64,000 nucleotides of DNA from assembly GCA_947561715.1 (NCBI GenBank), contig OX387200.1:17300501-17364500 (forward strand). Reading direction: 5' to 3'. Source of the DNA: Ascidia mentula. Lineage: Eukaryota > Chordata > Ascidiacea > Phlebobranchia > Ascidiidae. Of this stretch, positions 37,119-48,526 are shown in pieces (the first letter of the stretch is position 1; each line of letters opens with the position of its first letter). A program made the position numbers and the translations under genes. The notes below the pieces were generated by a model, which searched no databases, was not told where the DNA came from, and worked only from the letters and a program-made list of their open reading frames with translations.

Positions 37119-38946
37119 CTCCGTCACGCATGACTTCCAGGAGATCAAATGTGACTTTTTGCATACGAAGAGATAGGAAACTCACAAATAAATTCGAATT
37201 ACTTAAAACGTGGGTAGAGTTTCGAGCTGAATTTTTAGTATGTTAAAGTTAGCACTATATTGATTCCAATAATTAAAAATATTGAATATTTCCTACCCTT
37301 CTTTCCGAGGTACGGTGATGTTTTGTCGAACAGTTTTTGGACACCATGTGTAAATTGGAAGTTTTAAAGTGTAAGTATACCACCTTACGTAATATTTGGT
37401 TTAAGTATGTATAAACATACCTGTGTTGACGTAATAAATCTAGTGACGTAATCAGGACGTCATTTTATAGGCATAAATACGGTTATAAGGTAGCCTATCC
37501 TGTCGTGTTAAACTGCGTTTTTTTAGGTCTTTTGATTTTCATGCAAGATTCAATTCCTAACTACAATGTACATCAACAGATGACCAAAGCTCGAAATGCT
37601 TTGGGGCTGCTTGCTCTGAAATAATGTTTGTGAAACTGGTGAAGTTAAGTAGCCTACCACAGGCAAAAATATTTTTTTTAAGAATATACATACAAATTTA
37701 TGTAATATGATGTGTTTCATAATCACCTACAGTTTTTTCTATGTGAGTCAGTTATGAATTCTTTTAGGTTGTTGTTTACAAAATTAAAAGTGTGGAGAAA
37801 CAAAACTAGATAAAAAATAAGCAATACATAATGTGCGGTGTGCCTGTTAACTTAGATTCAAAAATGTATTTTTCAAAGAAGCTTTGGGTTTCATGTTGTT
37901 GAAATATATTCTGATGCTAGCATGACATGAGTATTTCCTTTGCAATTGTACATAAACAAAGTATCCTGTTTACTTTTTGTGTGGTGATTGGTTTTTGCTA
38001 GACAGGAGTTAGTCATACATTTTGATTTAGAATTTATTATCATACACCATAAAACTTACAATAATTTTAATATTTGAACACATTAAATGTTTTCATCAGA
38101 GACAGAATTCAAGTCAATATTGTGAAACTAACAGAGACAGAATTCAAATGATATAAATTTGTGGAGATTGGTACAAAAATCTTGCTTCTTTCATCTGAGA
38201 ATCTTGAAAATTGTCTGAAATATATTACTTTTGTCATGTTCTGGCAAAATAGTATGTGATAATTTGGACATACAAATTTAGGCAAGGAAGATAGATTAAG
38301 TAGAGTTTTACTTTAAACTGCAACAAGCAAACTTGTGACATAATACCGAAATCTACTAATTTTGTTTGGTCACTTAGTTTGTGGAGTGCATTGATACATA
38401 TCCAACACATAAAAATGACCAAACCCATTAAAATATTACATCAAGATGTAAGATACATGCAAAAATAGATTAGCAGCACATTTATAAATGTCTGAAGACC
38501 CGGAATAACTTCAAAATATAGTCTACATATGGCAGACTACGTTATTTTGCCTTGAAATGTCTTTCTACAACAAACAAAGCGGTTTTAGCCATGTTAGTAC
38601 TCACAATCTGCGTCATGATTACGTCACACTTAGATTACGTCAGCAGAGGCATGTTGAAACACATTTAACAACAAAAACAAATGCAAAGTGGAACGCTTTT
38701 TCATTCCATTTGCACAAGGCCTTCAAAAAATTCTTCGGAAAAACGACGTGTTATTTCAAAAAAGGAAATGATTCATTTCTTATTTTTTTACCCATTCGAT
38801 TCAGTATAATACTTATTTTAACATACTGAAAATTCGTTTTAAAACTCTACCCACGTTTTAAGTAATTCGAATTTGTTTGCGTGTTTCCTATCTCTTCGTA
38901 TGCAAAAAGTCGCATTTGATCTCCTGGAAATCATGCGTGACGGAGT
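37119..38946. mobile_element. Large inverted-repeat (foldback-like) element
   Basis: The left arm, about 37119-37260, is the reverse complement of the right arm, about 38810-38946, with high identity at the outer 100 bp (CTCCGTCACGCATGA at the left edge, TCATGCGTGACGGAG at the right). Similarity fades inward. The loop is about 1.5 kb with no recognisable transposase. At the matching place upstream of TRAF copy 3 the flanks (GTTGGTGGT and GGTGGTACCTTTTTCTT) are separated by only about 35 bp, so this looks like an insertion specific to copy 2. Confidence 0.65.
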
Positions 38947-41900
38947 TTCCCACAGACAATAAAACAAACAAAGAAAATAGGAGCCGTTGCACTACCATAA
39001 GAGTATACTATGGTGGTACCTTTTTCTTAAAAATTCGTCACAACGATCCGGTTTAAAATAGTTTCACCCCACTGATCTCTATTAAACATGTTTAATCAGT
39101 GTTCCACTCTCACATCAAACCTAATATTTAAAATTTCACTAGTTCATTACTATATTTTACATCACAAAATTTATTATATATTAGTTATATGTCAACGCAG
39201 TAATGTTTCATGCAATGGCATGATTGACAGGATTTCAACATTGCGCAGGTCCTTCTTGCTCCAGGTCACAATATAGTTAACACGACCATCAAAACATTGA
39301 CTTAAATTGCCAGCATTGGTCAAGCGCTCGACCCATATAGGCTACCAAGAAGATGTGACGTAATCGGGATTCGTTGGAGGGATATATCCCCCAGCATATC
39401 CCGGCGACGAATCCCGGTGAGGTCAAAATAAGAAAAAAAAAGAAAATGTTACTATTGGCGCATACCAAATGTACAGAGAGGGACAGCAGCAACCTTTTGA
39501 GAAATAGTTTGTTTGTTCATGCAAATCCGAATTTAATTAAACCAGTTTGATTCCGAGTTAATGCAAGTTCTTTCAAAGTTTGAAAAAGGGATGGTGCTGG
39601 TACCACTGGAACAACAGTCGAGGTAGACAATAGAAAGTTTAACTACCTCATGGTCGGGCGATATGGGGAAACCCCATCGCGCCACCGGGTTACTTCAGTT
39701 TAATGACGGACTTGCATCATTGCTGTTTAATGACGGACTTGCAGGTTGTGCTCATCTGTCTTATTGCATCATAATTTCCCCGTTACGTTCACTCGCACTG
39801 ATGCGAAAGCAATTGTCGTTTGACCAAATGCGGTACAGCATTGAATTCTGTAGCAGTGTTGCGACAATGGACAACTTTTCGTACGCATGTCGGAAACCTG
39901 ACGTTATTTATACATTTCAAAATCAGGGGGGCAACCCCCCCGGGAATTGACGTCCATTGTAATGTCACATTATTCAGAGTTTACAAGATGTTCAGAAAAT
40001 AGGTACGAAAACGCATTGTTTTTGAAAAGGCATGTTTTCTTAACAATAGCATTAACTTCATAGGTTTTAAAGTTACGCTGACCTATTTAAAGCCTTAGAT
40101 ATTGCCACAAACTTCACTTAAAAACTACAGTTGTCACCTGTGGTTGATTCACTGCCATATTTCTGAAACGTCGTTCACCACAAAGCTGGTATATACTTAT
40201 CGAGGCAGTTTACTTGTTTTTAGCAACAGTTTGAGCTAAAACATTCAATTTTATTCTGAAAAAATTAAACTATTTACAATAGTCTTCTTTTACATATAAC
40301 TAACACGATGCTTTTTGCAATCTTGCGACACAGAGCGCAATAGTTCGGTTTTTTTCTGTATCAGTACCTGGGTTTTCCCCTGGTATCAGCATCGGGCAAA
40401 CATTAGGCAAACAAGGCAAGAGCCTTCGGCCAGCAAAACATCCAGGCGTATAACGAAAGTTCAGGATTAAAAGTATAATGGTCAACAACTCAACAAGCAT
40501 CGACAGTAATACTTTTACAAGCTTTACTTCGAAATTACAAAACAGACAGATTTGTTCTTTGATGTTTATACATCGCATTTATATATACGTTACGTGTATT
40601 TTCAGGAAATTTGTCACAATTTGCTTCAGAGGGCCAACAGAGCCTTAATGTAGCACTGACCTGCTTCAAGGATATTTGCTGTTTTGTTGTGCGGTTTTGA
40701 CATCAAGTCCGTTCAAGCAAACAATTGAGGCGAATTCGAATGCGCTTCGCTCAATCGCTCATTCCGTTTTATGCGCAAGAGGAGCGACGGAGCGCTCAAT
40801 CGCTCTCGCGCTCTACCCGTTCGAAGGAGGTGCATTGAACTCGCTTCGCTTTCAATCCACTTGGAAAACAGACATATGCGAAGGGTTTCAGGTGTGCTCT
40901 TTTTTAAGTTTGTCACATTGCAATAGATAAAAGATAAACATTAAAAGATAAGTGCTTGACACAGGTTATAAAGTTGTTTTGGGTGTAGAGACCGTTCACA
41001 TTTGCATACAATGTAATGGATTCCAGCACACTTAATCTTTTTAGTTTGTTTCTTGTTTTTTTTTCGATTCCACGGCAAACGGCATATTGGAGAGAAGAAT
41101 ATCGCTTATTTTTATATGTTTGTTTATTTTACCACGTTTTTTTAGGGCCTGACATCACACTGCTGCAAAATTGGCAGAAAATACACTGGTTTAGATAAAA
41201 GTTTTTCATCAAAGCCCATGCAGTGTTAAGACAGAGCAGAAATTCCAAAAATTGTTTCATGTGATACGTTACCAATCTTCTATGATATCTCTTTCTTTGG
41301 GCTATTTGTAATAGATTACACATTACAGCACATAACTGGTTTGCTGAGCGAAAGGCCCACACGGTAATGCACCTGGTAAAGGCCAGTTGGTATTATTTTA
41401 ACGTCCTTACAATGATTCGGGCTCAAATTGTAGCACGCCACACCTATATTTGAAGGTAAATGTATTTTGCACTGCAACCCATTTATGTCAGGCTCCGATG
41501 CGTCCTCGGTTTGGATAATAGAAATAAGAAAGGTATGGCCACATGTTTTTAGTGGTGAAAATTTGGTAGCACGAATTTATGACTTAATTTCAGACATGGT
41601 CGGTCGTAGAAAATGCGGGGCCTACTTAAGAAAGACCTTTTCGGTTATGCGTCGGTATTGAAAAGACATTTCTGCAAAGTAGTATTTTGTTACATGCACG
41701 TCCCTATGTAAGTCACAAGACCCATCAACGGTCATTGGGAAACAAGCGGAACAGTCGCTAGATGCATTAGAGCAGAGGGCCTTGAAAACAGGATTTCTCC
41801 AATGTAATACCCATATAGGTCCTATAGTTTGCTTGATGGAACCCTGAACACAAAACACCAAGACTTTTTCCAGATAAGGATTTATTGTTTTGAAACTAAT

Positions 41901-42026
41901 TAATACACTTTACATTTGAGCTAATATGTATGCTAATATGAAAACTGTAGAGTTGTGAAGAGATAATGGCAAATAATACAAAAAAATTGTGCAGGCATGT
42001 ATTAGCACCACCCAAATGTTTTGCAG

Positions 42027-42097
42027 TACCTTTCCTAACTGATGCAACAAGTTAATTAGAGCGCCTTATCCAAAAGGATTGGTGATTTATACATGCG
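42027..42097 (-). pseudogene. GNL2 exon 8 fragment (decayed copy)
   Basis: Matches the 3' half of GNL2 exon 8 and its donor region at 50107-50176, the part encoding [18 protein letters not shown], with substitutions and indels. It lies upstream of TRAF copy 2 in the order expected if the duplicated unit was TRAF plus GNL2. Confidence 0.7.
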
Positions 42098-42444
42098 TTT
42101 TATGTTAGCCTCAACACCTGGCAGAATAGGTTGGTTGAATGTCACGCATAGACCTACGCTATCGGTCTGCCTATATCTGGCCCTTATAGGTACTAACATC
42201 AGGTATGATGGGTCAGATATTCGCAACCGATCCCCAGTCTCTTAGTTTTTAGTGAATATATTGTGCAGTGAAAGAACAATGAATAAGTACGGCGAAGAGG
42301 CAATAATTATTATTTTGTATTTAATAATGAAGAGTTGGCCCTGAAGCATTGAATTCTGTGCATCAAAAACAAAAATAAAATCAAAACAAAAACAATGATG
42401 GGCAGGTTCATGTGGTGGTCACATAAATTGATATTACCCTCTGG

Positions 42445-45400
42445 TTAGCCCCCAGAAACGTTGTTGAGATCAAATGCAAAAACTTTAAGTTTAATGAAGA
42501 TTGTGTCATCCTTTATGTAACAACTCCAATCAAGATCATCATGAACAATAAAATAAGGAAAACCCACTCCAAAGTTCTTGTCTAAACAATACATGCAGTT
42601 AGAAAGGTATATCATATGCCAGGATATCATATATTATCTGTTTAACAATTATATATTTTGCTTTCCAACTTTTACCTACCGGATGTGGGCCTCCCAAAAT
42701 TTGGAAAAATTGAATCTGGCAGAATCGTGTTTGTTTTATGTTTGAAATTAGGACCTTGGTCCAGAAGACATAATGTCACCTGCGTTCAATGCAAAGTAAA
42801 CATTTAAAACACAAAAACAATTCACACAACAATGATTCACACCTTCTGTCTAAATGGCCATGGTAAATGTTGATCATAATCTCCTTTCATCACCACAAAG
42901 AACAAGGACATGTGTGAACCTTCACCTGAAATTAGTTAAACACAAAACAACAGTTATCAATTAGAACTAGAAGACAATGTATGTAATCTATGCTTAAGTT
43001 CATCAGGTTTTGTGTTGATTTTCGGACAAAATATTTTAATATGGTACAATTTGCAGGTAAATAGTAAAGTATATCTCTCAAGCAGCTAAAGCCAGCAGTT
43101 TAGTATGTGTTTTGTACCATTTAAATATAAAATATAGCTTTGCTTTAGAATACATTGAAGCTGTGAAATTGTTTTCATGAGTTATGTACAACATGTATCA
43201 CTTTAAATTCTTTCTCAAAATTATGAAAATAGGCCTGAATGTTTTCAATATTTGAAATTTGTTTTGTACACAAGCTTTGGCCATGACATACATTTCTTCT
43301 TCAGTAGCATTTCAACATGTGTTCTTATTAGCACTTTTTACAACGAAAAATTCCAAAAGCAAACAAGGAAATACCTAATCCGTTGCCATTAGGATAGATG
43401 CAAGCACACATCTTGTATCCATATCGACTTGTATAAAACGGTTGGCTGTAAAGCGACAAACTTCGTCCGGTGACAGCTTCTCTCTTTCTCCGTGCATAAT
43501 CTTTGATTTTCCACACCAACACTCCATTGTAACTTGTGTTCTCCAAAACCTTATTTTGTAGCAATAAAACAAATCCTTAAAATACAGAAAACTTGGCTAT
43601 AATCCACAAGTAGATATAAAAAAATTCCTATAAACAGTAGTCCGCTAGGAGAAAAGAATGTGCCAATAAGTTATCTCTCTTAGTAATATCACAAACATTT
43701 ATTATTCATTTAGTATTGGGCCTGAAATACATCCTGTAAGTGCGGAGACTGCTTAACTTGAGCAGATTTAAAAACCAATGTAAATTCATCGCTTTGTGCG
43801 TCGAATGTAAAAATTATGTGACCCAGCTACGAGGAGTTGGTCATGTGAACGGGGTTATTGGTACAAATCTTGCATTGGAGCGACAAAGACCCTATAATGG
43901 CTTCCTGGAATACACTTTTTTGACGAATCCAGGATAAATAACTAAATATTACAAACAAGTTACACTATCTAATCTTTTCAGTTTCAAACCACTTAAAAAG
44001 AGTCACTAAAAAGCATAACCTGGAATCGACAATCCATCTCTGCAATTCTCACATCATACATCCCAAGTTGCCTCTCAAAAGCATCTATCATTTGCATCAG
44101 GTTGTCTGCAAACAACACATTTTACAAGTGTCATCTTCACTGGAAAACATAGGTATATCTAGGAGGGGCCCTGGATGCATCCATGTCAGAAGATGTTCAT
44201 ATAAGCAGCTTATTAACCTGGAGCATTATCACTGCCGCTTGATCGTCCACTTCTACTGCCAGATTCAACTTTTCGTTCCAATTCTTCCAATTTCTGCCGG
44301 ATAACAAGGATTTCAGCTTGTTGTTCATCCAACTTTTTCTTGACCTCCTCAAGTTTCAAGTCGCCATTTTTGAGACCATCAGCAAGTTCCTTCTTCAGTG
44401 CAAGATTTTTGTCTGTCTGAGATGCCACCATTTTCTAAAAATTACCAACAAATAATTTAGGATCCTTTTTGACATGGGTCAAATTCCAGGCCTTGTTTTT
44501 TCTGTGTTAAAAAAAGAAATGCACAAGTTACCATTTTTGGTTTATTAGGACACAAGCCATTAATGAGATAAATTAGTTTGAATCAGAAAAAAACATGGTG
44601 AGGTATAAGAAACATTACTTCTGTAACTAGAAATCCATTTCAGATTTTTGTCGTACTGGAAAAACATCTTCAAGCACACCTTAACTTTTCACAGATGTTC
44701 GGCCTTATTAAGCAGAACATATACTATAACAGAAGCGGATGATGTAACAATTATCAGAATGTGGACATAGTGGGGTGCTATGAATACGGCATATTTTTTT
44801 TGTGTATATACGCAAAGAAAAATGAGTTTGGTGCAAAACCTTATGGACAGAAAGAATGCTTCAAAGGTACGTTGGAATAAATGAATGACAATGCAATAAA
44901 AAGTCACCCAACTGCCCTTTTTGATACCACAGTTTACAGGAAAATAACAGTATTGCATTAAAAAAATCCATTCTGTGCAGAAAAAGGGTTTTAATACTCT
45001 TGCATAACCAAACAAAATGTTTTTTGGCTAATGTTCAGTTTTTAAAGTGATATAACACAAAAAAATGCTCCTTCAATAACTTGATATGTTTGAATTAATA
45101 GGTAGACCAAAAAGTTAATAGCCTCCGGTAACACATAACAAAGGTCAGTGTAATAATAAAACAAAAAATTGAAAAACAATCACAGTGGGATCTGTTTTTA
45201 ATTAGCTTTCAAACAACTTATCAAAATTGGCCCAGTAGTTTTTTAAATATAGGGGTTTAAAAACAGAAGGTATATCCTAACTTTGTCCCAAAACGAAAAT
45301 TTTGGAGAGTAACTCTTGAAAAACTGGTCCAATTGGGCTAAAATTTGGACTAAAATGTGTGACTGTGCCGTAATACTTAACAAATATGCCAAATTCAGTT

Positions 45401-46127
45401 ATTATTTGATTTGACATGGAATGACAGTTTTCCTGAAACAAAAATGGAACCAATTTACCTGCAAGTGAGGTAAACTTTGTACACTGCGTTTTACAAATGA
45501 TGCATCATTTTTGGCTGAATCAGCTTTTTGAGAAGCCAAGTTTGCCCAAGATTTAGCTACCTGCACCATACGTTGTAGTGACTTAAACTGTAATTCCATG
45601 GTTCCCTACAAAACATAACAAAAATTATAGAATTGTTTTGTGGCTTTAACACTTTTAAAAACCTGTAGTGTTTCATAGTTTTTCTGTGATTCAAATGATG
45701 GAGCATCACTGGGAATTGCCTGTGAAAATTAGAAATTCAGATTTTGACATTGCTTTCAAGTTGTATAAGATTTACCAGCGAACTTGCTCCAAATTCACCA
45801 TTTAATGATCCTGGAGGACCTCGCATAGCATTCATGTCAGGTATAGAGCTTGAAGAGGGTGAAGGAACTGAGTCATAGTGGTCATCAACATTGTGTGACA
45901 TGGACTGAAAAAAAATTAAAATGCCAGTAAATCATTAGATTTCTTTATGTTAACGATGTTTGGAGCAAAAATATTTAATGTTACTAATTCTCAAATTGAA
46001 TTCTCTTGGCATCTATGACGTTATAGATAGGTTACACTTACACGTGCTTGGGCATATTTTACCGTAAGTTTCAATCACTATTCAAAAAGATTGTATAATG
46101 TATTACTTGTTCTTGGTCAACATCCAT
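42445..46127 (-). CDS. TRAF3-like TRAF-domain protein, array copy 3
   Basis: Third member of the array, with the same exon plan and phases: 46107-46127, 45776-45904, 45663-45719, 45459-45605, 44218-44434, 44020-44105, 43375-43549, 42843-42925, 42680-42779 and 42445-42581, giving 383 residues. It starts MDVDQEQ, then [11 protein letters not shown]. The coiled-coil and the first MATH exon are well kept ([29 protein letters not shown]). The last two MATH exons are the most divergent of the three: after LCLLDQGPN the segment is unlike copies 1 and 2, and MNIASG is replaced by KNFGVG before the conserved [13 protein letters not shown]. No RING or zinc finger. Introns are much shorter than in copies 1 and 2, giving a gene of 3.7 kb. 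Ligand preference may differ. The minus-strand AATAAA at 41881-41886 is a candidate 3' end. Confidence 0.83.
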
Positions 46128-46267
46128 TTTTCTGTAAAGTCGTTCTCCACAAAGCTACAAATTTAGTTGTTTTTTAGCAACAAATTGAGTCACCAAGCAC
46201 TTTGGTTCTAAAAAAGGCACACTGCTGTAATTTTGTTGAGATGAAATAAAAAAATACTTTCGAACAA

Positions 46268-46690
46268 ACCATTGTTGCCAGATTTTTTTTACCAAAAGCG
46301 CCTAATTTTTTGTCTCAACATGCCCAAAAGCGCCAATTTCTGCTAAAACAAAACGCCCAAATGCGCCCGATGTTAATAAAATTTACACATACTATGTACA
46401 CCAATCGTCATTTCATGCTTATGGTTGAACACTTAAACCGTAAACTAAGACCATGAGCAGGACGCAACACCTGTAACACTCATTACTTTGATCACAGTAA
46501 CACTCATTACTTTGACTCATTACTTTGATAAATACGGCTTAAACATCGTTTCGTCGCAAAATTAATGAACTAATTATCAAATTTTTGAATTTCTGAAACA
46601 CGCCCAAAGCGCAAGGGGCAACAAAAAAAAACGCAAACACCCAAGAAAACACGACAAATGAGGCGTGCGTAAAAGCGCACAACTGACAAC
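46268..46690. mobile_element. Insertion upstream of TRAF copy 3
   Basis: The sequence flanking TRAF copy 3 aligns with that of copy 2 on both sides but is interrupted here by about 420 bp. The insert begins TTGTTGCCAG and ends CTGACAAC, a short inverted match, and contains several AAAAGCGCC-type motifs. I could not fix the target duplication or the family. Confidence 0.5.
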
Positions 46691-47159
46691 ACACCATACC
46701 ATACCAAACGGTGCTTCCCCAGGTAAAGTTGGTGGTACCAGAGACTACTACTAAGTACCAAGTAGTCTCTGGTGGTACCTTTTTCTTTTCTTTAAAATTC
46801 GTGGGATGTTAAAAAAATCGCCAGTTAACAAAACTATAAACGCGGATTACTCGGCCGCCCTTCGAGGTAGCAGCATGACTTTTTTACGCAGGGGTATGCG
46901 CTTTACGCGGGGGTAATAAGTTTAATATTTTTGGAAAGTTTGATTTACGTGCTTTCATTAAGTTGTAAATTGAAAATGGGATCACAACTGTGAAAAAAGA
47001 AAAATCGATATTTTTTCATTTTCGAAACATAAATGCATATTTCTGCACTTTTCAAATCGAATATTTTAAATATTTTAATACCCTTTGAAAGAGTTATAAG
47101 CGTCAACTAACATATATCCCTCTAGTCCACCAGTGCTACCGCGAAATGCCAACGAATTG

Positions 47160-47745
47160 CAAAAAATATTTCTATTGAGCAAAATATATTTTGCTTTCCC
47201 GATAAATATTTCGAGATCGCGGAGCCAATGATATGATTTGTGTAAGCTGCAGACAGATGGCCACTGTTTCGACCTATAAGGTCTCTTCAGTGCAGCTGGT
47301 GTAACTATAGTGATATATCAAACGACTTTGCTGACCAATAGGTCGGAACAGTGGCCATCTGTCTGCAGCTTATACACAATTCAAAATATATTTCGCATTG
47401 ACGAAAAATATTAAGAGATCGCGAAATATATTTCGACAGCTACAAATAATACTTTGCAACATCGCGAAATATATTTTCAGTGCGTAAAATGTTTTATTTT
47501 TGCGAAATGCTGTGATTCTCGTTGATTTTACTACGAGTGTATTTTGCGGGTGGCTGACCAGTCGACTAGACATACCTTTAAACAACTAGACTACTGCCAT
47601 GCAGGTATTTCTAACTGATAATAACTTACTAGATGTTTCGCGCATTTAAAATATATATATATATATTTCGCGATGTCGCAATATTTTTCGCGAAGCAAAA
47701 TATATTTTGAGCGATAGAAATATATTTCGCGATGCATTATCATTT
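47160..47745. repeat. TTTCGCGA/ATATATTT-rich repeat, split by a MITE
   Basis: Repeated motifs AAATATATTTCGC, TCGCGAAATATAT and CAAAATATATTTTG recur on both strands at 47166-47220, 47383-47480 and 47640-47745. Short inverted pairs suggest one or more related AT-rich elements. The family is unknown. Confidence 0.5.
47236..47381. mobile_element. TIR MITE, best copy in the window
   Basis: Left arm TGTGTAAGCTGCAGACAGAT and right arm ATCTGTCTGCAGCTTATACACA are near-perfect inverted repeats extending inward through GGCCACTGTTTCGACC. The middle has AGGTCTCTTCAGTGCAGCTG. It lies within the TTTCGCGA-rich repeat. Related copies are at 30599-30721 and 25728-25883. Confidence 0.8.
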
Positions 47746-48526
47746 CGTGTTGGCACTTGTGGGCCACCGTAAGTTTTGTTAAAATGAAATAAAAAAAAAC
47801 AACTTCTGAACAAAGACCACACCACAAGGTGCTTTAAAGTTGATGCTGCTTTTTTCCTATTCACAACGATCCGGTTTAAAATGGTTCCACCCTCACATCA
47901 AACTAATATATTATAATTTCACCAACATTACACACCAGTTTATTAATATATATTTTTATATATGCATGACGCCGTTTGCTAAATCGCGGAAAGCGGGTCA
48001 TGTTCAATTGTCGTTTGGAAGTCGTCCGCCATCGTAATTTCATGAATGGGCGTGGTGTTTTGTTTGACATAAATTTTGGCGGACCCAAGATCTAGGTGGT
48101 TGTTTCTTCGTGATACTCACGTAACTGCCTTTGTGCTGCAGCAAACCTAAGCGAGTCATGAAAGTTTTGTTCAGTAATCATCACCCTTGGGCTTCGTTTG
48201 GGTTTGTTTTGCGCTGCTACACAGACGATATTAGAACGTAGAGCTGATTACTCGACGACAAGATAAATTTTATTAGCGAACATGATTAACGTCGATTTTT
48301 GTTTTTGATGTTTGCTGATTTGTAATATTCGCTTCCGGTCTTTTTCTTCTTTCCCAATCCTTGTTCCTTCCGTTTCTAGAACAACATCGTTAACAAACTA
48401 GTTTGTAAAAGTAGCCTACGTGATACCGTCTGGTAAATTTTCATGTGGGACAAACAACGCTCACCTGTTTGGAAGATTTGGTTGAAAATTCACTTTTTTC
48501 CGTTGTGCCTGAAAAACAAATCATGT

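Larger units (their letters stand above)
36933..42444. other. Intergenic region between TRAF copies 2 and 3
   Basis: About 5.5 kb with no intact gene. It holds a large inverted-repeat element (37119-38946), the shared upstream block near 39046-39180 (ACAACGATCCGGTTTAAAAT), a short direct duplication of TTTAATGACGGACTTGCA near 39700 and 39727, a CpG-rich patch near 40.73-40.85 kb, a dispersed repeat at 41.7 kb and a GNL2 fragment at 42.03 kb. An AATAAA for copy 3 lies on the minus strand at 41881-41886. Confidence 0.5.
46691..48526. other. Intergenic, TRAF copy 3 upstream to GNL2 3' end
   Basis: Includes a small perfect-looking palindrome (ACCAGAGACTACT to AGTAGTCTCTGGT, 46737-46773), the TTTCGCGA-rich stretch with an inserted MITE, and the shared upstream block (ACAACGATCCGGTTTAAAAT near 47860). 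A minus-strand AATAAA at 48269-48274 is a likely GNL2 polyadenylation signal. No coding exon seen. Confidence 0.5.
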
